Of a stretch of 64,000 bases of DNA, positions 55,234-64,000 are shown one piece after another. The notes beneath the pieces are model-generated. The model was not told the origin of the DNA and ran no database searches. It worked only from the letters and a program-made list of their open reading frames with translations. Positions within the stretch are counted from its first letter, which is position 1, and each line of letters starts with the position of its first letter. Source of the stretch: Cordylochernes scorpioides (Eukaryota > Arthropoda > Arachnida > Pseudoscorpiones > Chernetidae); assembly GCA_030710605.1 (NCBI GenBank), contig CP092877.1, positions 44,190,406 through 44,254,405 of the forward strand, written 5' to 3'. A program made the position numbers and the translations under genes.

Positions 55234-56652
55234 CACTGCGTGACATTGAAAATGGAACACCAAGAAATAGTGGCCAGAAAGTGATGAAACTCGGCAGACA
55301 GAGAGAGACAGGGACGAACAATAAGTGATCTTTATTTCAAAATGATAGTCATAATACAGAGCGAGAACGGCGTCGGCTTAGTAGCAAGTAGGACCACCGC
55401 GGACGGCGATGCACGCAGCAACACGTCTAGGTAGAGAGTCAATCAGAGTACGGATGGCGTCCTGAGGGATGGCTCACCATTCCCTCTCAACCATTTGCCA
55501 CAGTTCGTCTTCTGAACGCGGCTGTGGCAAGGCATGCAAACGGCGTCCAATGATGTCCCAGACGTGCTCGATTGGTGAGAGATCAGGAGAGTACGGTGGC
55601 CAGGGAAGCATCTGTACATCTTGCAGAGCTTGTTGGCTAATGCGAGCAGTGTGCGATCGGGCGTTATCCTGCTGATAAAGGGCATTGGGTACCCCCTGAA
55701 GGTAGGCGAGTGTCACCGGTCGCAGCACATCATCAACGTATCGTTGGGCCGTCATAGTGCCCTGAATACGAAGTAAAGGTGACCTGGAATCATACGCGAT
55801 TGCGCCCCAAACCATGATTCCACGTTGTCGCACGGTGGGGCGTTCCACAATTGCTGCTGGATTGGACCTTTCTCCCCGTCGACGCCACACGCGTACACGG
55901 CGACTATCACTGGACAAGCAGAAACGCGACTCATCTGAGAACACGACCCTGTGCCATTCCGTCATCCACGTCGATCTAGCCCGGCACCATTCCAAACGTT
56001 GGCGCCTATTCGGTGGGGTCAATGGCAGTCTTCTTAGCGGACGGCATGAGTGCAAGCCATTAGCAACCAATCGACGGGAAATGGTTCTGGTCGAGATGGA
56101 ATGATCTAGGGTGTCTTGCACATGTTGCAGGATGGCGGTACAAGTGGCTTGTGGGGCCGCCACTGCTTGTCGAAGGGTACGCCGATCCACACGTGCTGAC
56201 GTCACTCTGGTTGCACCGGCATTCCTATAAATTGCCACATTTCCTTGTTCCAACCATCTTCTCCACAGTCGGTGCACCGTGGACGCACCAAGGTGTGTAT
56301 CAGTTGCGATTTGACGTATGGACCAACCTGCCCTTTTCAGTCCGATCACCATGCCCCTCGTAAAAGCGTCTGTCTGCTTGAACTGCCTCCGTTTACGATG
56401 ACCTGGCATTCTCTGTTATTACACGTGTCTTTTGACACAAGAACAAAATTTCTACAATGATTTTCCTTGAAGAAATAACGACACGAATACTCTCCTTTCT
56501 GCAAGTTCCTTCCCTTATATCTTACTCCATGTGCGCACGAGAGCTGCGCATTTTACATCATTTGCATAACTCGGTTAGGCGCGTCTACCCTGAAATTTGC
56601 ACAATTTTCTGGCCACTATTTCTTGGTATTCCATTTTCAATATCACGCAGTG
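55234..56652 (-). mobile_element. Tc1-like DNA transposon
   Basis: 1,419 bp between TA (55232-55233, 56653-56654). TIRs of ~47 bp (CACTGCGTGA(C/T)ATTGAAAAT...) differ at two bases. Unit 1 preserves the empty site (GTTTATATGATCAAC near 27210). Confidence 0.93.
55378..56409 (-). CDS. Tc1-like transposase with one premature stop
   Basis: ATG at 56407-56409 (MPGHRKRRQFKQTDAF). Residues 1-110 form the paired-type helix-turn-helix DNA-binding domain (GWSIRQIATDTHLGASTVHR). The DDE nuclease shows VVFSDESRF, YQQDNARSHT and LSPIEHVWD, the DD34E signature of Tc1. It would cut and paste the element at TA sites in the nucleus. A TGA at 55474-55476 stops the frame after 311 residues. The following codons remain in frame (AIPQDAIRTLIDSLPRRVAA) to a TAA at 55378, giving the usual ~343-residue length. 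Apart from that stop the gene looks fresh. Confidence 0.9.
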
Positions 56653-56659
56653 TATGATC

Positions 56660-57560
56660 AACTAGTTTGGTCATATTTTCTGGGGCCTCGTTCGTTCTGG
56701 TCCGTCTGTCTCCTAGTTCGTTCAATCACTCCTAGTGCTTTCGTCTGTCCTTGACGTTTGGCGTTCTTGTCTGTGCGTTCCCGATAGTTCGTTCGCCCTG
56801 TCCTAGTGTTGGTTCAGGTGTTCTGGGGTGTTGTTCGTATCTATCGCGTACATGCGTATTAGGCCGTATCGCTCGTCCAGGAGGCGTCGTGCGGTCTAGT
56901 GCGTACTGTGTGTTCTAGTGCGTCCAATGCTCTGGGGTGTTTGTTCTGGCCTAGTTCGCGCGTTCGTTCTAACGTAGTTCGTTCAGCTAGGGCGTCCAGG
57001 CGTGCTTGGGCTTACCATTGTACTAGACTGGTTGTTCGTTCTTGCCTGACCGTTCGACTAGTCCGTGCAAGAATTCAAGGTTTGTTAAAACAGATCAGTT
57101 GGTATTCCAAGGCCTCGTTCGCTCTAGTTCTTGCGGTCTCCTAGTTCGTTCAATGAGGTCTAGTGCTTTCGTTTGTCCTGACGTTTGGCGTTCTTGTCTG
57201 TGCGTTCCCGATAGTTCGTTCGCCCTGTCCTAGTGTTGGTTCAGGTGTTCTGGGGTGTTGTTCGTATCTATCGCGTACATGCGTGTTAGGTCGTATCGCT
57301 CGTCCAAGAGGCGTCGTGCGGTCTCGTGCGTACTGTGCGTTCTAGTGCGTGCAATTCTCTGGGATGTTTGTTCTGACCTAGTTCGCGCGTTCGTTCAGCT
57401 GGGGCGTCCAGGCGTGCTTGGGCTTACCATTGTACTAGACTGGTTGTTCGTTCTTGCCTGACCGTTCGACTAGTCCGTGCAAGAATTCAAGGTTGTTAGA
57501 ACAGTTTGATTGGGTTAATTGGTACCTACTAGCCCAACTAGTCGCCTAGTTCGTTCGATT
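56660..57560 (+). repeat. ~425 bp subrepeats, two copies (unit 2)
   Basis: TGCTTTCGT(C/T)TGTCCT occurs at ~56737 and ~57164. Same sequence and composition as 27236-28990, but two copies fewer. Confidence 0.85.
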
Positions 57561-58439
57561 ACTCTTAGTATATTCGTTCATTCTGGAGCGTTCTTCCTTG
57601 TTAATTCCTGTTTCTACTGTACGTTTGCGCGTTCTTGGGCGTTTTTTTACCCTACAAAACTGGTGTTGCCCATATATGGTTTCTATAAGTATTTTAAACT
57701 TGAACTATCCCTTGTAAGAATGGCGATGTGCTGGCCTTTGAGGTGTGCCTAGGGAGGAAGCAGACCTGCAGTGCAGCCCGGGATTCACTCCTGGAATCCA
57801 GGACCCAAGCTCGGATGTGGAAAGTCCTATTTTCAAATATCAGAACCCAGGCCCTTGAGAATATCATCTAATTTTCAACTCCGGGAGACCTGCCGTGACC
57901 ATCCAAGTCCCTATTCTCAAATCCATGAAGCCCCTATTCTTACAAGTCTGAATAAAAATAATGTTAAAAATATATTGAAACTTTTTTTTCAACCATTCAG
58001 CCACAAAGTTCCTCCAAGTTAGACATTTTAAGCGTTAATTACACTGGTTAACAACATTTTTCCCCCAAGAAAATCTGATGGTTTTTCTAGTATGACTTTT
58101 CATTCGCTGAATTCAAAAATCTATTGAAAAATTTACCATCACCTATTGTTTTTGCGTGAAAACCTTTTTTAATATTGGAATAAACACAGCTACTGTATAA
58201 ATGCTAAAAATGTTACATAAGCATTTTCGCATAAACCACATTACATTACACTGGTTAACTAAAATTTTTTGGCCTAAAAGAAACAGAATTTTATCTTAAT
58301 GTTACTTTTGTGCTGATTTCAAATATACCATTCGTTTTTTCTATTACACAAGGTTTCCGAGAGAACACCCACTTGAAATTTGAGAATATATTTCAAATAT
58401 AGGCCTATATGAACGAATTATATTTATTTTATTGAAATG

Positions 58440-59370
58440 TAGTGACAGTTAAAGAAGGCATTTTCGTTTGACCTCAGATTCGACAATTGCTGCAGGATCA
58501 GATTTTAAAGATAGCTTAAATGAAGTTGAAGCAGCAGCATGGAATTCTTTTAGAAACGTTTGGAAGAACTTTTTGGGAAATGTTACAGTGACTTAATTAA
58601 CGAACTCTTACTTTTCTAAAAACACTGAGATATAACATGTCTCTCTGCATTCACCTCTAGATTTCTTTCCCGAAAATCTTGGTGCAGTTAGCGATGATCA
58701 TAATGAGAGATTCATCAATATATCACACACACACAAAGCTTCATTAAGACCAGCAGTCTTATACAGATTCACCACAGGAAGAAATAATAGATGGAACGCC
58801 TATACTCCAGGCAGCGCAGCACCCAACAACAGTCTCCTGGTCAGACGCATGTCCAATGGCCACACAGAGTCATCAAGATGAAGCATGGAGAAGCGGTACA
58901 GCAGTATGCTTGCTGACTATTACTGGACACTGAAGAGGGATGTACCACAAGAAACGTATAGAAGAAACTGCACCTTGACTGTGGATTTTCTTCTATACGT
59001 TGCTTGTGGTACATCCCTCTTGAGTGTCCTGTAATTATCAGAAAGCATACTGCTCTGTACCATTTTCCCATGATTTATATATCTTAATGAATCTCTCATC
59101 ATGATCGTCTCTAACTGCACCAAGATTGTCAGGAAAGAAATCTAAAGGTGAATACAGGAATTGAATCTTGGGAGACATGTTACATGTCAGTGTTATTAGG
59201 AAAGTAAGAGTTCATTAACTAATTCACTGTAGTTTCTTTCCTAAAATTTCCCAAAAAGTTATTCTAAACATTTCTAGAAGAATTCCATGTTGCTGCTTCC
59301 ACTTAATTTAAGCTATCTTCAAATGCCCATCCTGCAGCAATTATTGAATTTGAGGTCCAATGAAAATGCC
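58440..59370. pseudogene. Inverted pair of protein relics (unit 2)
   Basis: Counterpart of 29880-30830. The left arm lacks a few bases compared with unit 1; the fragment TLKRDVPQATYRRKSTVKV is clearest here. Confidence 0.5.
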
Positions 59371-59739
59371 TTTAACTTTCGCATTACTTATGCTAGAGAA
59401 TTTTTGCTTCAAATAGGCAAATCCAGCAGTATTTGGATTCATTGTCTTTACAGAGTCTTCCATTAAGTCCATTGTAATAAGTATATTTAATGATATACTT
59501 TGATTTAGATGTAATATCTGTAATCCTTGTCAAACAAAAATAACAGTCTAAATAATGATTTTTATTTCCCTCCATACCATTGAAAGTGCAAAAGCCATAT
59601 GACCTTTACCTTTAATCCTCCCTGTAGGAAACCAAGCAGAAGCTTGACAACAAAGATGAGGGCCTAATAAGTCCTATCTTGTTTACTCCACTTTACATCC
59701 AAATTTCATAGCATCTTTTAATGGGTGGTATAATGTTTC

Positions 59740-60288
59740 AACTCATTTTGCAGATTTATTTTGAATTTTATAAAAATAATACTAAATTATTTTGAAACGC
59801 TTTCATTTAGAAATTAAGTCTGTCTAGCATATATATATATATAAGTTTTAATTGAATAATTCTCTAATATCTTGCATATTTTCGTTCTAAAATATTCCTT
59901 AAAACTTTCTTCAATCTGTAAATTATTTTTCTCGAATGCACACAATACTTTACAATTTGATTTCATTTAACTAGATTTGCATACCAACCCTTTCTACATA
60001 TTTCAATTGTTAAAAGAGAAAACGAAAATATAGCGTGGTGAGTTTCTTTTTAAAAGAAACTCACCACGCTATATTTTCGTTTTCTCTTTTAACTTTTAAA
60101 ACGTGGCTAAAGTATGCCTGATCCTAATATTTCAATTGTGTTGATATTTTTTCCTCTTTTCATCTAACTTACATACTATTTCTTGTACTTATTTCAAATA
60201 TCTTTTTTTTTCTTTCAATGTTTTGTTTACCTTTAAAGTGTAAGTGTCCCTAGGGGGGCATAGCGCTTTATGTCGAAATAAAATTTAA
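59740..60288 (+). mobile_element. LINE tail insertion in unit 2
   Basis: Bounded by AATGTTTC (59732-59739, 60289-60296) and absent from unit 1. Ends AGTGTCCCTAGGGGGGCATA. Contains a perfect palindrome of ~79 bp at 60013-60091 (arms AAAAGAGAAAACGAAAATAT). Confidence 0.75.
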
Positions 60289-60510
60289 AATGTTTCGCCT
60301 TTGAGACTTGAAAGTTAATTCTCCACAGATGTAACAGAAAATATCTGAATTATTTACACGACACCTTGGCACCGTCTTGTGTACGCGATCTATAAAAACA
60401 ATTTGATCGAATACGAAAAGGGAGAGAGAGATATTTATAACCCAGGTTCCTGGAGCACAGAGCGTCAACTACCCGGGGTGTCCAGCTCAACGAAAAGGAA
60501 AAAACAACTA

Positions 60511-60687
60511 CAGTTAATCCTGTTTATAGCGCCCCCTCTAAATAGCGCCTCCCTCTCTATAGCGCCCGATTTTAAATACGTAGTACGATGCGATTTACAT
60601 TAAAAGTGACCTGTCTATAGCACCCCCTCTCTACAGCACCCTATTTAGGTGAGTTCCAAGAGGGGGCGCTATAGACAGGTTTAACTA
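60511..60687. mobile_element. MITE with TIR CAGTTAA, unit 2 copy
   Basis: Orthologous to 31705-31881; the right end is mutated (TTAACTA). Confidence 0.82.
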
Positions 60688-60959
60688 TATTTATAAATAT
60701 AAATGTAAAATGCCAATTATAAATGATGAATATAAATAAAGTTTACTTCATAGATTAAATCTTCCATCTCCACCACAATGCCACTAAACAAATCGTTTAT
60801 TTACGTATCATCCTATCCAAGAAAGAACTATCTAATGTAATGAGGTTTAAGTAAAAAGTTTACATAACATAACTTTTTTTCTTTTCTAAGATTCCATTCT
60901 TCATAGTAGCATATACTAGTATAAGTAAAATTGTCTATTACAGTATTAGAGCTCTAAGA

Positions 60960-61060
60960 AGTGGTAGATTAAATTAGCGAAACCGCTTGGAGGGTTCACC
61001 ACTGAGGAGCCAAGCCCTCCCAATATTTTTCATCGCAGTAAGGATAGTATAAGTTTGTTT
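60960..61060 (+). repeat. Repeat family FB3, unit 2 copy
   Basis: Same as the copy at 32157-32260 of unit 1: TTAGCGAAACCGCTTGGAGG, CACTGAGGAGCC, CCCTCC. Confidence 0.7.
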
Positions 61061-61626
61061 TATTTTTTAAAGAAACATTCGTAATTTGATGCTTCCATTT
61101 CTTATATATAGATGGCATGTCATCGCCTTATAATTAATTGTTTTTATTTATTACTGTGGAACGCCGCACCTAACGACAACATGGCATTATGGTTTGGAGA
61201 GCCATCGTCTATGATAGCAGATCACCTCTAAAATTAATGTTTACTTTTATTGATTTTCCCCATTCTGTTTACCCTACTACAACTCCACATTTTAAGAGAG
61301 AGATCACTAGCTGGAGATTCCCTCTTCTATCAAAATCACGTAAAGCAGGATTCTACAGTAGCTACAAGATTCCCTCTATATAGAAACGACACCTTAACAT
61401 TTATAAACAAATTTCTTATTTTCAAAATTATTAATCATATTTATACTTATAAATGACTGCGGCGTATAATTATAAAGCTATACAACCAGTTTAACCGCAT
61501 AAGTTTCTTTTTATTTATGAAAAATCATTTTAATTTCAAAGAGAAATAATTTAATATTTCTAACTTTTGGATGACGTATGAAAAGGTTGAATATATGAAG
61601 AGTGATGGCGAACGGAAAAATAAAAG

Positions 61627-61701
61627 TGTCCAGGAGCGGGAATCGAACCCACAACCTTCTGCTTACCGGGCAGGTGCCATGTCCACTAAGCTATCTTGGA
61701 C
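61627..61701 (-). other. tRNA-like sequence, copy 1
   Basis: 75 nt; the acceptor stem GTCCAAG/CCTGGAC has a mismatch. T arm GTGGG-TTCGATT-CCCGC. The anticodon loop CCGGTAA would give GGT (Thr), but has C instead of the invariant T33. No T run follows. Confidence 0.55.
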
Positions 61702-62212
61702 GTATTTCTCCGTTCGTAACTAATATTTAAACTGACTAATAATACTTATAAATGACTGCGGCGTATAATTATAAAGCTATACAACCAGTTTAACCGCATA
61801 AGTTTCTTTTTATTTATGAAAAATCATTTTTAATTTCAAATAGAAATAATTTAATATTTCTAACTTTTGGGTGACGTATGAAAAGGTTGAATATATGAAA
61901 AGTGATGGTCTATATATGAATGGATGACGTATGGAGGGTGAAAAATATGAAGAGTAATGGCGAACGGAAAAATAAAAGTGTCCAGGAGCGGGAATAATAT
62001 ATAGACCATCACTCTTCATATATTCAACCTTTTCATACGTCATCCAAAAGTTAGAAATATTAAATTATTTCTCTTTGAAATTAAAAATGATTTTTCATAA
62101 ATAAAAAGAAACTTATGCGGTTAAACTGGTTGTATAGCTTTATAATTATACGCCGCAGTCATTTATAAGTATTATTAGTCAGTTTAAATATTAGTTACGA
62201 ACAGAGAAATAC

Positions 62213-62287
62213 GTCCAGGATAGCCTAGTGGACATGGCACCTGCCCGGTAAGCAGAAGGTTGTGGGTTCGATTCCCGCTCCTGGACA
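62213..62287 (+). other. tRNA-like sequence, copy 2
   Basis: As copy 1 with a perfect acceptor stem that extends to 8 pairs (GTCCAGGA/TCCTGGAC), one more than a normal tRNA. Pseudo-tRNA or SINE head. Confidence 0.55.
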
Positions 62288-62564
62288 CTTTTATTTTTCC
62301 GTTCGCCATTACTCTTCATATTTTCACCCTCCATACGTCATCCATTCATATATAGACCATCACTCTTCATATATTCAACCTTTTTCATACGTCATCCAAA
62401 AGTTAGAAATATTAAATTATTTATCTTTGAAATTAAAAATGATTTTTCATAAATAAAAAGAAACTTATGCGGTTAAACTGGTTGTATAGCTTTATAATTA
62501 TACGCCGCAGTCATTTATAAGTATTATTAGTCAGTTTAAATATTAGTTACGAACGGAGAAATAC

Positions 62565-62639
62565 GTCCAGGATAGCCTAGTGGACATGGCACCTGCCCGG
62601 TAAGCAGAAGGTTGTGGGTTCGATTCCCGCTCCTGGACA
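62565..62639 (+). other. tRNA-like sequence, copy 3
   Basis: Identical to copy 2 over its 75 nt. Confidence 0.55.
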
Positions 62640-63488
62640 CTTTTATTTTTTCCGTTCGCCATTACTCTTCATATTTTTCACCCTCCATACATCATCCATT
62701 CATATATAGACCATCACTCTTCATATATTCAACCTTTTCATACGTCATCCAAAAGTTAGAAATATTAAATTATTTCTCTTTGAAATTAAAAATGATTTTT
62801 CATAAATAAAAAGAAACTTATGCGGTTAAACTGGTTGTATAGCTTTATAATTAATCGAATTGTTTAAAGATGGCGTCTCACATAACAATGGAGATTGTTT
62901 AACTCCCTCAAATAAATAGTCGTAAACATAACTTCAGATGCATGCATCATGAAAAAGCTTATATATAACTTAAAATAAGATCATTTATTGAATATCTTCA
63001 AATGTTTCGAGGCGGCTTGGCGCACCTTTCTACAAGGAGAATTTGACTCGAACCTCAGGAACTCAAGAGAATTTGAGCATTTCTGATATCTAGGAAATCC
63101 TTTTTTTGGATAATTTCTTATATATAAGAACTAAAGCCATAAAACTCTAAATATGAGAAATGTGAAAAGACCAATAATGGTATCTGTTGTGGACAGGAAT
63201 TTATGCTCATTCATAGAATTGATTCTTAATTTGAAAGTTGTCACAAGCTGCCTATTAAATTTAAAATGCTAAATAGTAATATAAACTTGATAGAAGAAGA
63301 CAAAAGATCGAATTTTCAAGAGAAAGAGGAATCAACTGAGAATAAATTGAAAGAAAATCAAGATTATAATTGACAAGATTATAATATGCCTAAAGACTAG
63401 TAGATAATCAGGCTCGGAAAATGGAAAACAAGAAAGAAAGAAAGAAAGAAAGAGAGGACAGTAAAAAAGATCGGAGCTGAAGAATTAA

Positions 63489-63680
63489 TGTTACGATGTA
63501 CTAGAGCGCCATCTGTTATCAAATTATAAAACTATTTTAGAGGCGTAATATTCTTTTTAGAATAAAACAATTTCTACTGTCCTTACTGCGATAGAAAAAT
63601 TAATTTTTCTATCGCAGTAAGGACAGTAGAAATTGTTTTATTCTAAAAAGAATATTACGCCTCTAAAATAGTTTTATAAT
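63489..63680. mobile_element. Fold-back element FB3-type in unit 3
   Basis: 192 bp with an exact 12 bp duplication CTGAAGAATTAA (63477-63488, 63681-63692); units 1 and 2 have the empty site (near 25452 and 51883). Its body is a near-perfect snap-back with ~75 bp arms around 63600. The arm text CGCAGTAAGGACAGTAGAAA is the tail of repeat family FB3. Confidence 0.82.
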
Positions 63681-64000
63681 CTGAAGAATTAAGTCAAGCA
63701 ACTTCTAGAAGTCGTGCAAGAATGGAAAAATAAAACTTGGAGATTAACCTAATGAGCAAATGAAGACTGGACTCCCAGTGAAATACCGCAATAAACACCA
63801 ACTCGGCACTTCGTGGCACATGCAGCATGAAAACTCGCGAAAATTCCCGCTCTACTCCAGCCATAAACGTAAACAAACAAAATGTTGGCATTTCGCAAAA
63901 AAAAAAAAAAAAAAAATAGCAGTGGCATTGCAATTTTCCTGTCAATTTTCCGTCATCTCTGAGAAGAATTAATGAATTAAGCCATAAATATGTTGTGAAA

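Larger units (their letters stand above)
32440..61244 (+). repeat. Large tandem repeat, unit 2 (with insertions)
   Basis: Same order as unit 1. After removing the Gypsy (32560-51196), LINE (52283-53879), Tc1 (55234-56652) and LINE tail (59740-60288) insertions, ~6.6 kb remain. The ~0.9 kb difference from unit 1 equals two missing 425 bp subrepeats. Confidence 0.82.
61439..62849. mobile_element. Cluster of ~360 bp tRNA-like repeats in unit 3
   Basis: Inserted in ATTAATC (repeated at both edges). Contains four copies or part-copies of one ~360 bp repeat, the first two inverted relative to the last two around 61995. Repeat text: TTATGCGGTTAAACTGGTTG, TACGCCGCAGTCATTTATAA, the tRNA-like part, then CATACGTCATCCAAAAGTTA. 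Confidence 0.75.
61245..64000 (+). repeat. Large tandem repeat, unit 3 (runs out of the window)
   Basis: 61245-61438 and 62850-64000 follow units 1 and 2 closely (AATTGTTTAAAGATGGCGTC; TTCAAATGTTTCGAGGCGGC). It is interrupted by 61439-62849 and by an FB3-type insertion at 63489. Confidence 0.85.

Noticed and set aside
61569-62809. Repeated ORFs around the tRNA-like repeats (PAPGHFYFSVRHYSSYF)
   Set aside because: They only translate the ~360 bp repeat; frames do not continue and contain the tRNA-like sequence.

Overview
The window is eukaryotic, AT-rich, and consists overwhelmingly of transposable elements with intron-split host gene remains. There is no operon structure, ribosome binding site or CRISPR array. 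The mix of elements (Penelope-type relics, a Tc1 transposase of the MPGHRK type, pogo/Tigger, Helitrons, K02A2.6-like Gypsy, Copia, several LINEs) points to an arthropod. Some relic proteins (16.0-16.6 kb) remind me of spider retroelements, so an arachnid is my best guess, but this is an inference from memory.

Host genes. Positions 1-5940 hold three consecutive plus-strand exons of the Mediator subunit MED15 (C-terminal part), with matching splice phases and canonical GT/AG ends. Its two visible introns are full of Helitrons, MITEs and fold-back repeats. At 16.6-19.2 kb lies a cullin-1-like pseudogene with three in-frame stops and no frameshift, split by a 1.5 kb insertion.

Region by region. 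6-16 kb: intergenic repeats (a minisatellite, SINEs, pogo-like and hAT MITEs, an ORF1-only LINE at 10.0-11.4 kb). 16-24.6 kb: Penelope-type relic, cullin pseudogene, a Helentron-type endonuclease fragment, SINEs, a mariner relic. 24.6-64 kb: a head-to-tail array of at least three copies of a ~7 kb non-coding repeat unit, carrying an internal ~425 bp subrepeat block. Unit 2 has been blown up to 28.8 kb by insertions: a Gypsy element (32560-51196) that holds a LINE holding a Helitron holding a Tigger element, and a Copia element (39601-49143) holding a second, much younger Copia on the opposite strand (40254-44739). Further insertions in unit 2 are a LINE, a Tc1 element and a second LINE tail. 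The other units act as empty-site controls for most of these insertions.

The least expected signal is a set of short fold-back elements with 12-13 bp target duplications. Two of these families carry the core of a hammerhead ribozyme (CTGANGA, a 7 bp stem II, then GAAACGT) with an extra base after A9. This fits known ribozyme-bearing Penelope-like retroelements and would explain the long target duplications, but here they occur as tiny snap-back units without any reverse transcriptase.
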